From the NCBI GenBank assembly GCA_023954355.1, contig JAMLID010000009.1, positions 45,310 to 109,309 on the forward strand: a stretch of 64,000 nucleotides of DNA, in the 5' to 3' direction. The position numbers were made by a program, and so were the translations under genes. Positions within the stretch are counted from its first letter, which is position 1; the number at the start of each line of letters is the position of its first letter. Source of the DNA: Oligoflexia bacterium (GTDB taxonomy: Bacteria; Bdellovibrionota; UBA1018; CAIPTA01). Below are positions 27,467-35,723 of the stretch, piece after piece. The notes beneath the pieces are model-generated. The model saw only the letters and a list, made by a program, of their open reading frames with translations. It ran no database searches and had not been told where the DNA came from.

Positions 27467-27682
27467 ATGAAAAAGGGAATTCACCCAATTTATACTGATA
27501 CAACAGTTACCTGTGCTTGTGGAAACGTGATTGAAGTAGGATGCAATATTTCAAACTTAAAAGTTGAGATTTGTTCTAGTTGTCACCCGTTCTATACAGG
27601 TACACATAAAATTATCGATACAGAGGGGCGTTTAGAGCGATTTAAAAATAAATACGCTAAGGCCCAAGCTGCAAAAAAATAA
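27467..27682 (+). CDS. rpmE: 50S ribosomal protein L31 (zinc-binding type)
   Basis: A 71-residue protein starting MKKGIHPIY, typical of L31. Four zinc-ligand cysteines are present: CxC at residues 16 and 18 and CxxC at residues 36 and 39, so this is the C+ (zinc-containing) form rather than the zinc-free paralogue. GAGAGG precedes the ATG by 7-8 nt. It lies between rho and prfA, an order seen in several proteobacterial lineages. Confidence 0.97.
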   Translation: MKKGIHPIYTDTTVTCACGNVIEVGCNISNLKVEICSSCHPFYTGTHKIIDTEGRLERFKNKYAKAQAAKK

Positions 27683-27703
27683 ATTTCGCTGGAGTCGTTG
27701 CTC

Positions 27704-28771
27704 GTGTTTCAAAAACTGGAAGAAGTTGAGAAGCGTTTCGACGACCTTGAGCGAAAGCTCCAAGATCCTAGCATTAATGCCAATGATATACGTACGTTCT
27801 CTAAAGAGCATTCTGATTTAAGACAAATAGTTGAGTCATATAGAGAATTTAAAAAGTGCCAAGAAGACTTAATTTCTTCTAAAGAACTTTTGGCTGATAA
27901 CGATGCAGAAATGCGTTCTTTTGCTAAAGAAGAAGTTTCTCGATTAGAATTAGATATCGAACGCCTAACGAAGGATCTTAATATTCTCTTATTGCCTAAA
28001 GATCCAAATGACGATCGTAACGTAATTTTAGAGGTACGTGCTGGCACTGGTGGAGATGAAGCTGCTCTTTTTGCTTATGAAATGTATCGAATGTACCAAC
28101 GATATGCAGATAAAAATAACTGGAGAGTTGAGGTCTTAAGCACAAATGCTACGGGTTTGGGGGGGATTAAAGAAATTTCTGCCCTAATTAGTGGTGATAA
28201 AGTTTACTCAAAACTGAAAAATGAGGGTGGTGTTCATAGGGTTCAGAGGGTTCCAGATACAGAAACCCAAGGACGTGTTCACACTTCTACAGTAACTGTA
28301 GCTGTTTTACCTGAAGCTGAAGAGGTAGATGTTGAAATTAATCCAGCAGATTTAAGAATAGATGTTATGCGAGCTAGCGGATCTGGTGGTCAGAGCGTAA
28401 ATACAACAGATTCTGCTGTGAGAATTGTGCATATTCCAACGGGTGTTGAAGTTAAGTGTCAGGATGAAAAAAGTCAGCATAAAAATAGAGATAAAGCGAT
28501 GAAGATTCTGCGTTCTCGCTTATTAGAGGCTGAAATTGAAAAAGCTGCAGCTGAGCAATCAAGTGCTAGAAGACTAATGGTTGGTACTGGGGATCGTTCA
28601 GAGAGAATACGTACGTATAATTTCCCTCAAAGTAGATGTACTGATCATCGAATTGGACTTACTCTTCATAGTTTAAATGAAATTATGGAAGGTGACCTAG
28701 ATCAAGTAGTCGAAGCGCTAGTTGCTCATACGCAAGCAGAGTTATTAAAGAATAGTGAGAGCGTTCTTTGA
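27704..28771 (+). CDS. prfA: Peptide chain release factor 1
   Basis: RF1 recognises UAA and UAG and triggers peptide release. The GTG at 27704, with GGAG 9 nt upstream, gives MFQKLEEVEKRF, matching the usual RF1 start; a TTG at 27698 is possible. The stop-codon recognition motif appears as PDT in RVPDTETQGRVHTS, and the catalytic GGQ loop is GSGGQSVNTTDS (near residue 230). The length of 355 residues is standard. It overlaps prmC, whose product methylates the GGQ glutamine, by 4 bp, a classic functional pairing. Confidence 0.96.
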   Translation: MFQKLEEVEKRFDDLERKLQDPSINANDIRTFSKEHSDLRQIVESYREFKKCQEDLISSKELLADNDAEMRSFAKEEVSRLELDIERLTKDLNILLLPKDPNDDRNVILEVRAGTGGDEAALFAYEMYRMYQRYADKNNWRVEVLSTNATGLGGIKEISALISGDKVYSKLKNEGGVHRVQRVPDTETQGRVHTSTVTVAVLPEAEEVDVEINPADLRIDVMRASGSGGQSVNTTDSAVRIVHIPTGVEVKCQDEKSQHKNRDKAMKILRSRLLEAEIEKAAAEQSSARRLMVGTGDRSERIRTYNFPQSRCTDHRIGLTLHSLNEIMEGDLDQVVEALVAHTQAELLKNSESVL

Positions 28772-29613
28772 CGGTAAAAGAAATTTTACAAACCATTTCT
28801 AAAAAAAATTATGAAGACGCAATTTGGCTTTTATCTTTTTTATTAAAAAAAAATAGGGGTGAATTGCTGTTAGATTCTTCTTATCAATTAAGTAAAGATG
28901 AAGAAAAAGTGTGGCTTAAGTATTGGAAGAAAAGGGTTAAGGGCGAGCCTTTGCAATATATTACTGGGAATGCGCCCTTTTATGGAGAAGAGTTTTTAGT
29001 AAACGAAAGTGTATTAATCCCAAGACCAGAAACAGAGATCTTGGTTGAGCGATGTTTGAAAAAATTTTCTAATGAAAAAGAACTTAAAGTTATTGATATC
29101 GGCACAGGCAGTGGAGTCATAGCTATTACATTAAAGCAGAACTGCCCAGGATGGATAATTTCAGCAAGTGATATTTCGCAAAAAGCATTGAAGACTGCTA
29201 AACAAAATGCGGATGAAAAAAAATGCAGTGTTCAATTTTTTTTAATGTCTGGTTTAGATTCAACTAAATTTAAAGGCTCTTTGGATTTAGTAGTTTCGAA
29301 TCCGCCATATTTAAGTGAATCCGTTGACTATGTAGAAAAGCAAGTTCTTAAGTACGAGCCTAGGGTGGCTTTGTTTCCTTATAAGAAACCGAAAAAAGCC
29401 TGGTCAGGTGATCAAGGTACTTGGATGGCAAGCCAACTCATTGAAGAATGTTTAAATCATAGAGTTCGATTTTTATTAATGGAAGTCAGTGCTCGTATTT
29501 CTTATAAACTAGAGAGGCACTGGAGAAAAAATACGAATATAAAAAGAATCGAAAGATTTTCAGATCTTGCTGGTCGTAAGCGTTTTTTAGACTTAGAGTT
29601 TATTTATGGATAA
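28768..29613 (+). CDS. prmC: Release factor glutamine methyltransferase
   Basis: PrmC methylates the Gln of the GGQ motif in RF1 and RF2. The 281-residue protein starts at TTG 28768, overlapping the prfA stop. The SAM-binding motif is VIDIGTGSGVIAI (near 105) and the catalytic NPPY is in VVSNPPYLSE (near 175). The N-terminal helical substrate-binding domain is present. Its end overlaps murA by 8 bp, so the block prfA-prmC-murA is translationally coupled. Confidence 0.95.
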   Translation: MTVKEILQTISKKNYEDAIWLLSFLLKKNRGELLLDSSYQLSKDEEKVWLKYWKKRVKGEPLQYITGNAPFYGEEFLVNESVLIPRPETEILVERCLKKFSNEKELKVIDIGTGSGVIAITLKQNCPGWIISASDISQKALKTAKQNADEKKCSVQFFLMSGLDSTKFKGSLDLVVSNPPYLSESVDYVEKQVLKYEPRVALFPYKKPKKAWSGDQGTWMASQLIEECLNHRVRFLLMEVSARISYKLERHWRKNTNIKRIERFSDLAGRKRFLDLEFIYG

Positions 29614-30865
29614 ATTTGAAATTGAAGGTGGCGTAGTATTAAATGGTTCCGTTGAAGCTTCGGGTAGTAAAAATGCGTCTTTGCCTATTCTATTCGCCTC
29701 TATTTTATCGGCAAAAAAAATTATTTTAGAAAGAGTGCCTCAGCTTAAAGATATTCAAACCTCAATTGAATTAATCAAAGGATTGGGGGCTGAAATATCG
29801 AAAGAAAGTAATAATAGATATTCGATTTGCGCTGAAAGACTTCAATCTATTGAAGCACCATACGATTTGGTGAGAACCATGAGAGCTTCTATTTTATTAT
29901 TAGCTCCTATTTTAGCAAGAGAAGGCAAGGCGAGGGTTTCGCTTCCTGGTGGGTGCTCTATTGGAAGCAGGCCAGTAGATATACATCTAAAAGCCTTAGA
30001 GCAAATGGGAGTTAAAATTGAAATCGCAAGTGGTTATGTAAACGCAAGCGTAGAGGGTAAGATAAAAGGAGCAGATATTGGCTTTCGATTCCCTTCTGTT
30101 GGTGCCACTGAGCAGATAATTATGGCGGGTACTTTGGCTGAGGGAGAAACTACTATACGTAATGCAGCTAGAGAACCAGAGATCGTAGATTTGGCTAATT
30201 TTTTAAACTCTCTTGGAGCTAAAATTGAAGGGGCGGGCAGTGATTGTATTAAGATTAAAGGAGTTTCTTCTTTAGAAGGAGGATCCTACTCAATTATGTT
30301 TGATCGTATTGAGGCGGGAACTATATTGTTAGCAGGTGCTATTACTGGAGGGAAAGTAAGAGTAGAAAAAATTGTTCCTAATGATTTATTAGAATTTCTA
30401 AGCGAGGCAAAAAAATCTGGAGTTAAAGTTATAGAAGGGAATGATTGGATAGAGTTTGAAGGTAAGGGAAGTTCTACAGTATCGATTACCACAGCCCCGC
30501 ATCCGGGATTTGCTACTGATCTTCAAGCACAAATGATGAGCTTTTTGTGCGAGGTTCCTGGAACAAGTACAATAGTAGAAAATATTTTTGAAAATAGATT
30601 CATGCATGTCCCTGAATTGGTTCGATTGGGAGCAGATATTTCTATTTCTGGTTCTACGGCACAGATTCGAGGAAAAAATAATACATTTAGTGGGGCGACT
30701 GTAATGGCTACTGACTTACGTGCTAGCGCGGCCTTGGTTTTGGCTGGTTTGGTCGCTAAAGGTACAACTTCAGTGCGTAGAATCTATCACCTTGATAGAG
30801 GATATGAATCCTTAGAGGCTAAAATTAGCTTATTAGGTGGCAAGATTTCTCGCCAGCGAGAATAA
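29606..30865 (+). CDS. murA: UDP-N-acetylglucosamine 1-carboxyvinyltransferase
   Basis: MurA adds enolpyruvate from PEP to UDP-GlcNAc, the first committed step of peptidoglycan synthesis. The 419-residue product has GSKNASLPIL near residue 20 and the catalytic Cys in LPGGCSIGSRPVD (near 116), which predicts fosfomycin sensitivity at the target. RPDI-like and ATDLRASAALVLAG segments near the C-terminus are typical. The length is standard and the gene ends the rho-murA block. Confidence 0.96.
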   Translation: MDKFEIEGGVVLNGSVEASGSKNASLPILFASILSAKKIILERVPQLKDIQTSIELIKGLGAEISKESNNRYSICAERLQSIEAPYDLVRTMRASILLLAPILAREGKARVSLPGGCSIGSRPVDIHLKALEQMGVKIEIASGYVNASVEGKIKGADIGFRFPSVGATEQIIMAGTLAEGETTIRNAAREPEIVDLANFLNSLGAKIEGAGSDCIKIKGVSSLEGGSYSIMFDRIEAGTILLAGAITGGKVRVEKIVPNDLLEFLSEAKKSGVKVIEGNDWIEFEGKGSSTVSITTAPHPGFATDLQAQMMSFLCEVPGTSTIVENIFENRFMHVPELVRLGADISISGSTAQIRGKNNTFSGATVMATDLRASAALVLAGLVAKGTTSVRRIYHLDRGYESLEAKISLLGGKISRQRE

Positions 30866-30953
30866 AATCAAATTCAACTAATTGAAATTAGAGGTGAATT
30901 AATTTGTAAGGAAATGTTAATTCAGTTTCCCTCTTAATAACCGACCAATACAC

Positions 30954-30982
30954 TTGACTATGTTAGAAATGTTAATTATTCT
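30954..30982 (+). promoter_or_regulatory. Candidate promoter placing transcription start at the ATG
   Basis: TTGACT (30954-30959), a 17-bp spacer and TATTCT (30977-30982). The predicted transcription start falls within a base or two of the ATG at 30989, and no Shine-Dalgarno sequence precedes that ATG, so the message could be leaderless. Confidence 0.45.
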
Positions 30983-30988
30983 TAATAT

Positions 30989-31609
30989 ATGACAAAAGTG
31001 ATCAAAATATTATTGGCCGGCTTTTGTCTGTCTTTTCTCTTTAGCTGTGGAAACAGAAATGGGAGTGGAGATGGGGGAATCGAAGGCGTTGGAAGCGTTC
31101 TCTACTCAATAAGTGGAGGTAATGCCAATTTCTCTGTGGTCTTTGAAAATATACAAATCGATGCGGGTGCTAGAATTCCGTTAAATAAACCTGCAGGAGC
31201 ATTTATTGAAATTGCGCCAGACTTTCAATCAGCGGGCACAATTTTCAAGATATCAGTTCCATTATCTTCTTTATTCAATGGCGGAGGAAACCTCCCTGTC
31301 ATTGGCTTACCAGATGGAAGGCCTCTTCCTGGTGTTAAGTCTGGGGCATTAGGAGTTTTACCCATAACTCTGCCTACTTTTGGAACAACATTTTTTTATT
31401 GGGGGGCTGATGTTTTTGGAATTTTCTTCCCTATTAACTTACCAGACTTACCTTTTATGGTTTCTTCAAAAATTAAAGATGAGAGAGGAAACTTATTAGG
31501 AGTGATTTGGGGAATCCCTAAGTCTGGAAGAGGAACCTCAAGCGGAGTTTTATTTTTATTCCCAGTGGAGGGAAGTAAGGGAGAGAAGTTTTTAAGTAAG
31601 AGTATATAA
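30989..31609 (+). CDS. Predicted lipoprotein, first of two tandem paralogues
   Basis: A 206-residue protein with a lipoprotein signal peptide (lipobox LFS|C near residue 20) and a Gly/Asn-rich tether. The mature domain shares a clear pattern with the next gene: VVFENIQIDAGARIPL matches VFKNVSIDGGATIPI, APDFQSAGT matches GPDFQSAGT, and DGRPLPGVKSG matches GGRPLPSVASG. It has no catalytic motif and I know no name for the family. No ribosome-binding site is seen before the ATG; the promoter suggests a leaderless message. Such cell-surface lipoproteins are often lineage-specific. Confidence 0.78.
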   Translation: MTKVIKILLAGFCLSFLFSCGNRNGSGDGGIEGVGSVLYSISGGNANFSVVFENIQIDAGARIPLNKPAGAFIEIAPDFQSAGTIFKISVPLSSLFNGGGNLPVIGLPDGRPLPGVKSGALGVLPITLPTFGTTFFYWGADVFGIFFPINLPDLPFMVSSKIKDERGNLLGVIWGIPKSGRGTSSGVLFLFPVEGSKGEKFLSKSI

Positions 31610-31730
31610 GTTTCACCGATTTGCACTTAGGTTAGGATTTAAGGTTGTACGTACGCGAACTGCCATCAAAGCTGAATCTTAGAGCCGAAGTCTTAGGGCA
31701 AATCATGATAAAAAAAGAAAGGGCAAAATA

Positions 31731-32387
31731 GTGTTAAATCTAAAGAAAACAGCAATCCTAGGCCTAGCAGTGGTGATGGCAGTCACTTTATCGGCCTGTG
31801 GTGGTAAGGGTGGAGTTAACCCGTCAATTGATGGTGTTGAAGGTCCAAACGTAGAGTTAGTAAACGGTAGACTTGTTTTGAGTATGGTGTTTAAAAACGT
31901 TTCCATTGATGGTGGCGCAACAATTCCAATTCCTAAATATCCAAACTCAAGTGTGCAAGTAGGTCCAGATTTCCAATCTGCCGGAACATTATTGGTATTA
32001 ACAGTATCAGTAACAGACTTTCTTGGAGATAAAGGAGCTGCATTTGATCCGCAAACATTACCAGGTGGACGTCCACTACCTTCAGTGGCTTCCGGGGTGA
32101 TGCCTGCGATCGCAATTCAGGTTCCTCAATTATTTAACACCGTATTCTATGTGGGTCCTGAAGTGATTGGATTCTTCGTTCCATTCAAGCTTCTTGATCT
32201 TCAAGGTGCGATCTTAACATTCCGTTTCCACAATACAGCGAATGAACCTATCGGTATCTTGGCTCTAGTGGGATCTGATACTAAAGGTAAGAACGCTGGT
32301 ATCTTAGCAATGATGAGAGCTGACTTAATGGGAATCATTAAGAAGCCAAGTTCATCTACCTTGGCAAAACTTTCTAGAATGTTTTAA
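31731..32387 (+). CDS. Predicted lipoprotein, second of two tandem paralogues
   Basis: A 218-residue protein starting at GTG 31731 with AGAAAGGG 7 nt upstream. The lipobox is LSA|C near residue 23, followed by GGKGG. The mature domain carries the same conserved segments as the preceding paralogue (PDFQSAGT, GRPLP, a hydrophobic FFVPFKLLDL block matching FFPINLPDLP). Codon choice looks more regular than in its neighbour, which may mean higher expression. A strong intrinsic terminator follows. Function unknown. Confidence 0.78.
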   Translation: MLNLKKTAILGLAVVMAVTLSACGGKGGVNPSIDGVEGPNVELVNGRLVLSMVFKNVSIDGGATIPIPKYPNSSVQVGPDFQSAGTLLVLTVSVTDFLGDKGAAFDPQTLPGGRPLPSVASGVMPAIAIQVPQLFNTVFYVGPEVIGFFVPFKLLDLQGAILTFRFHNTANEPIGILALVGSDTKGKNAGILAMMRADLMGIIKKPSSSTLAKLSRMF

Positions 32388-32412
32388 TTAACAGTTTAGA
32401 GAAAAAAGAGAG

Positions 32413-32442
32413 AAGCCGTCTATGAAAATAGGCGGCTTTTTT
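32413..32442 (+). terminator. Intrinsic terminator after the lipoprotein pair
   Basis: Stem AAGCCGTCTA / TAGGCGGCTT (10 bp with a G-T wobble), 6-nt loop TGAAAA, then TTTTTT. It sits 25 bp after the second lipoprotein gene and just left of the IS200-type element. Confidence 0.88.
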
Positions 32443-32497
32443 ATTGCCTACGCGGAATACCCCGCGGTCTAGCCGCGGGAGTCTATAGCGTGGGGTT

Positions 32498-32528
32498 ATT
32501 AGGGGGCGGAATGTAGCCGACCCCTAAT
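32498..32528 (+). promoter_or_regulatory. Stem-loop in the tnpA leader
   Basis: ATTAGGGG (32498-32505) pairs with CCCCTAAT (32521-32528) around a 15-nt loop, between the left-end hairpin and tnpA. IS200 elements carry leader structures that block read-through transcription and tnpA translation; this stem-loop could serve that role. Confidence 0.5.
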
Positions 32529-32569
32529 GCGATGTAGGAGAAAGCCCTATTTTGATGTAACGAAGAGTG

Positions 32570-33019
32570 ATGAAGTTTCATCGCAGCAGTCACTCCGTAT
32601 TTCAATGTATTTACCATATTGTCTGGACCACAAAATATAGAAAAAGGGCACTAAAGGAAGAGTGGCATAAAACATTTTGTAAAAACGTAATTAGACGGGC
32701 CGCAAAAGAGTTTGGAATGAGAATCCACGAAATAGAAGTAGATGTTGATCATGTACATTTACATATCGAAATACCACCACAGCGGTCCGTAGGAAGTGCG
32801 GTAAGAATAATGAAAAGTTTTAGTGCCCGATTGATGTTCAAAAAGTTTGGTGGACTAAAACAAAAGTTTTGGGCAGGAGAGTTATGGTCCAGGGGCTACT
32901 TTGTAAGAACAGTTGGAGATGAGGTGACTGCTGCTATTGTTAGAAACTATATACTTGCGCATGCAGAAAAGGGGCTTGAGCCTGCACAAGGTATCCTTTT
33001 CCCAAAGGGAAAAGATTAG
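32570..33019 (+). CDS. tnpA: IS200-type Y1 (HUH) transposase TnpA
   Basis: A 149-residue protein from ATG 32570; a GTG one codon earlier is possible. The HUH metal-binding motif is in VDHVHLHIEIPP (near residue 64) and the catalytic Tyr is in RNYILAHAEK near the C-terminus. FWAGELWSRGYFVRTVG is characteristic of IS200-group enzymes. It nicks single-stranded DNA at the element ends during replication. The frame is intact, so the element may still be active. Confidence 0.93.
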   Translation: MKFHRSSHSVFQCIYHIVWTTKYRKRALKEEWHKTFCKNVIRRAAKEFGMRIHEIEVDVDHVHLHIEIPPQRSVGSAVRIMKSFSARLMFKKFGGLKQKFWAGELWSRGYFVRTVGDEVTAAIVRNYILAHAEKGLEPAQGILFPKGKD

Positions 33020-33112
33020 ATACCGCTGTGCCCATGATACCGCGGGCTCTTGGCCCGCGGAGCTTCATTTTCATAAAAAAACGGACAGATGAGGATTTTT
33101 CGAACGAAAGAC

Positions 33113-34714
33113 TTATTTCTTTTTCTCACTCCACTGTAAATAGTCTTCGTAATTTCCTTGGAAATCTTGGATGCTACCGTCTGGGAAAATCTCTAAAATA
33201 CGATTCGCTACCGATGAAATAAATGTTCTATCGTGAGATACGAAAAAAGCTGTACCTGGGAATTGCTTTAATGATTCGTTCAAAGACTCAATGCTTTCTA
33301 AGTCTAAGTGTGAAGTAGGCTCATCTAGAAGCAATACGTTTGGCTCATCAAGCATCATTTTTGAAAGAGTAAGACGTACACCTTCTCCCCCAGAGAGAAC
33401 TTCGGTTTTTTTATCGCCATCTTCGCCAGCGAAAAGCATGCGGCCAAGAACGCCACGAATCGAACCCATATCCAAATCTGGGTGGCCATCATGTAGCCAC
33501 TGAAAGAGGGTCATATTTTTAGGGATATAGCTTTTTGTGTCTTGAGGGCAATAGGCTCGGTGAGTGGTTACCCCCCAGTGAACAGCACCGGTTTGAGGGG
33601 CGAGTTCTCCAGAAAGCAATCTCATAAAAGTGGTTTTACCAACGCCTGAAGGGCCAATGATTCCCACTTTTTCTCCCCCAGAGAAGAAGAGATTAAATTT
33701 TTGTAAGACAGTTGTTTTACCACCATCATAGCTAGCGGTTACATCTTCAAAGCGCACAACATCTTTTCCAAGATCGCGCTGAGGCTTAAAGTAAATTCTT
33801 GGATACACTCTAGAAGAGGGGCGAATGCTTTCCATTTCCATTGCATCTAATTGCTTTTGTCTAGAGGTTGCTTGTCTAGCTTTCGATTTATTTGCACCGA
33901 AGCGAGCAATAAAAGATTTTAGTTCTGCCGCTCGCTTTTCTTTCTTCGCTTGCTCTGTAAGTTTTTGGTCTCGGGCAATAGATGAGGCCATCTGATAGTA
34001 ATCGTAATCACCGGTATAAATGCGGATTTCACCAAAGTCGATATCGGCAATATGTGTACAAACAGAGTTAATAAAGTGCCTATCGTGCGATACGATTAGA
34101 ATCGTACCTTCATAATCATTTAAATAATTTTCTAACCAGCTAATGGTACGAATATCGAGGTTGTTGGTTGGTTCATCCAGAAGCATTACGTCTGGTTTTT
34201 GAAAAAGAATCTGCGCTAGTAGCACACGAAATTTATATTGTATGGGAATCTCTTTCATTAACTCTTGGTGAAGAGTATCAGGTATTCCTAATCCCACTAA
34301 GAACTCTGAGGCCTTTGCCTCGGCAGAGTAACCATCAAGCTCCATGAATTCGCCTTCAAGCTCTCCTAAGCGATTCGCTTCTTTATCGGTAAGATCGCCC
34401 TTAGCGTAAAGATCTTCTCTTTCTTTCATTACCTTCCAAAGAACTTGGTCACCTTGAAATACGGTATTTAGTACCGTTTCTTGATCATAGCGAAAGTGGT
34501 CCTGTCGTAACCAGCCTAGCTTTGCCTTTGGATCTAAAAAAATACTCCCTTTATCGGCAGATTGTTCGCCAGAAATAATTTTTAAGAAAGTCGATTTTCC
34601 TGTGCCGTTGGCACCGATGATTCCGTAGCGGTAACCCGGAGTGAAGACAATATTAACGTTTTCAAATAGTTTTTTGTGCCCAAAGGTGAGGCCAATATCT
34701 TTTACACTAAGCAT
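33113..34714 (-). CDS. ybiT: ABC-F family ATPase, YbiT type
   Basis: A soluble tandem ABC ATPase of the ABC-F group, which binds the ribosomal E site and modulates translation. The 533-residue product has two nucleotide-binding domains: Walker A GANGTGKST (near 35) and GPSGVGKTT (near 350), Walker B LLDEPTNNLD and LLDEPTSHLD, and the second signature LSGGEG. The first signature is degenerate (IQYKFRVLLAQ), as in E. coli YbiT, to which the whole sequence aligns well. The linker (about 240-320) is Lys/Arg-rich and helical. It lacks membrane segments and is monocistronic. Confidence 0.92.
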   Translation of the reverse strand: MLSVKDIGLTFGHKKLFENVNIVFTPGYRYGIIGANGTGKSTFLKIISGEQSADKGSIFLDPKAKLGWLRQDHFRYDQETVLNTVFQGDQVLWKVMKEREDLYAKGDLTDKEANRLGELEGEFMELDGYSAEAKASEFLVGLGIPDTLHQELMKEIPIQYKFRVLLAQILFQKPDVMLLDEPTNNLDIRTISWLENYLNDYEGTILIVSHDRHFINSVCTHIADIDFGEIRIYTGDYDYYQMASSIARDQKLTEQAKKEKRAAELKSFIARFGANKSKARQATSRQKQLDAMEMESIRPSSRVYPRIYFKPQRDLGKDVVRFEDVTASYDGGKTTVLQKFNLFFSGGEKVGIIGPSGVGKTTFMRLLSGELAPQTGAVHWGVTTHRAYCPQDTKSYIPKNMTLFQWLHDGHPDLDMGSIRGVLGRMLFAGEDGDKKTEVLSGGEGVRLTLSKMMLDEPNVLLLDEPTSHLDLESIESLNESLKQFPGTAFFVSHDRTFISSVANRILEIFPDGSIQDFQGNYEDYLQWSEKKK

Positions 34715-34801
34715 AGAGGGGGTATAGCATAACCAGAGAAAATTCAGAAAAAGTCTTTGTTTTTCTTTCCTTTGTCAGGCTTTTGTGCGATGTAGCAATT
34801 T

Positions 34802-35203
34802 ATGAAAATTTTTATCATTTTAACAAGTGTTTTTCTTTCTCTTTCTTCTTTTGCTGGGGACGTAGTTCTTAGACCAGCTGGGCCTGTATTGTACGATTGC
34901 CGAGTATTTTTATTAACGGAAGGTGGATCAGTTTCAAAAGAGTGGTTTTTTACCACTGCAGAAAAAAACGGCTCTCACGGTGGTGATTTTATCGTTTTTG
35001 AAGAAGGCAATGACCAGGTTGGCATTTTGGCTGATGGGCAATGGCTAGGTGTCTCTTGGTTGAAGAACGACCAAGTTATCGCAAAAAGCATTTTTGTTAT
35101 AAGCGCTGAGAGCGGTACACAAAGTAGAGCTGCAATCTTCTATAATCCACAAAATGAAGATGAGCAGGTGCACTTGAGCTGCGATCTGAACAACAAAATC
35201 TAA
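34802..35203 (+). CDS. Small secreted protein of unknown function
   Basis: A 133-residue protein with a signal peptide (MKIFIILTSVFLSLSSFA, cleavage after FA) and a mature domain of about 115 residues with two Cys (YDCRVF and LSCDLN) that probably form a disulfide. It is beta-rich and acidic. I recognise no family. It lies alone between ybiT (divergent) and the broken EVE gene (convergent). Confidence 0.7.
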   Translation: MKIFIILTSVFLSLSSFAGDVVLRPAGPVLYDCRVFLLTEGGSVSKEWFFTTAEKNGSHGGDFIVFEEGNDQVGILADGQWLGVSWLKNDQVIAKSIFVISAESGTQSRAAIFYNPQNEDEQVHLSCDLNNKI

Positions 35204-35271
35204 ATTCGCCACATATAAATGCCCAGCCTCTGCGTAACAGCATTTATGAAACAATACTCAGCTTTTTGGTA

Positions 35272-35723
35272 TTAAGATTTTTTTGCTAAAGCGAGAATCG
35301 CATCCCATTCTGATTTTTTAACGGGCATAACCGATAGGCGGGTGCCTTTTTGTACAAGAGGCATGGTAGAAAGTTTTTTTTCTGCTTTAAGAATATCTAA
35401 AGAGATAAAAGAAATTTTTTCTACAAAGGCGATATCTACCAATTGCCATATAGGTTTTTCTTTGGTGGCTTTGGCATCGTAATATTCTGATTTTTTATCA
35501 AACTGGCTCGGGTCTGCATATGATTCAGAAGCTACTTTTGCTATGCCAGCTATCCCTGAGTGTGGCATTTGAATGATAAAAGAGAACGAGATCGCCAATT
35601 TTCATTTGGTCACGCATATAGTTTCTGGCCTGATAATTTCGAACACCATCCCAGGCAGTCTTTTCTTTTTCTAAATCATCTGCTAAAACACGTCTGTTCA
35701 GATTTCATTAACCAATATTGCAT
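35272..35723 (-). pseudogene. EVE-domain protein gene disrupted by two frameshifts
   Basis: The full EVE protein can be assembled only across three frames. Frame 1 from ATG 35723 gives MQYWLMKSE. Frame 2 (around 35690-35605) gives DDLEKEKTAWDGVRNYQARN and RDQMKIGDLVLFYHSN. Frame 3 (to 35272) gives SGIAGIAKVASESYADP and TRLSVMPVKKSEWDAI. These are the conserved blocks of bacterial EVE proteins, whose PUA-like fold reads modified bases. Each junction needs a one-base skip. The gene is either a recent pseudogene or the sequence has two indel errors. The comB-like frame runs directly into the EVE start codon. Confidence 0.8.

Larger units (their letters stand above)
32461..33060 (+). mobile_element. 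IS200/IS605-family insertion element (tnpA only)
   Basis: A compact element bounded by two subterminal hairpins instead of inverted repeats. The left one is CCCGCGG/CCGCGGG with a 5-nt loop (32461-32479); the right one is CCGCGGGC/GCCCGCGG with a 5-nt loop (33040-33060). Both are preceded by a GATA/AATAC-like segment. This fits single-strand peel-and-paste transposition by a Y1 HUH transposase. No tnpB is present. True ends lie a few to tens of bases outside the hairpins and cannot be fixed from one copy. Confidence 0.85.

Noticed and set aside
32461..33060. REP-associated (RAYT) transposase rather than IS200
   Set aside because: The protein is short and the flanking hairpins are part of one element; no dispersed REP copies are seen in the window, although the rest of the genome is not visible.
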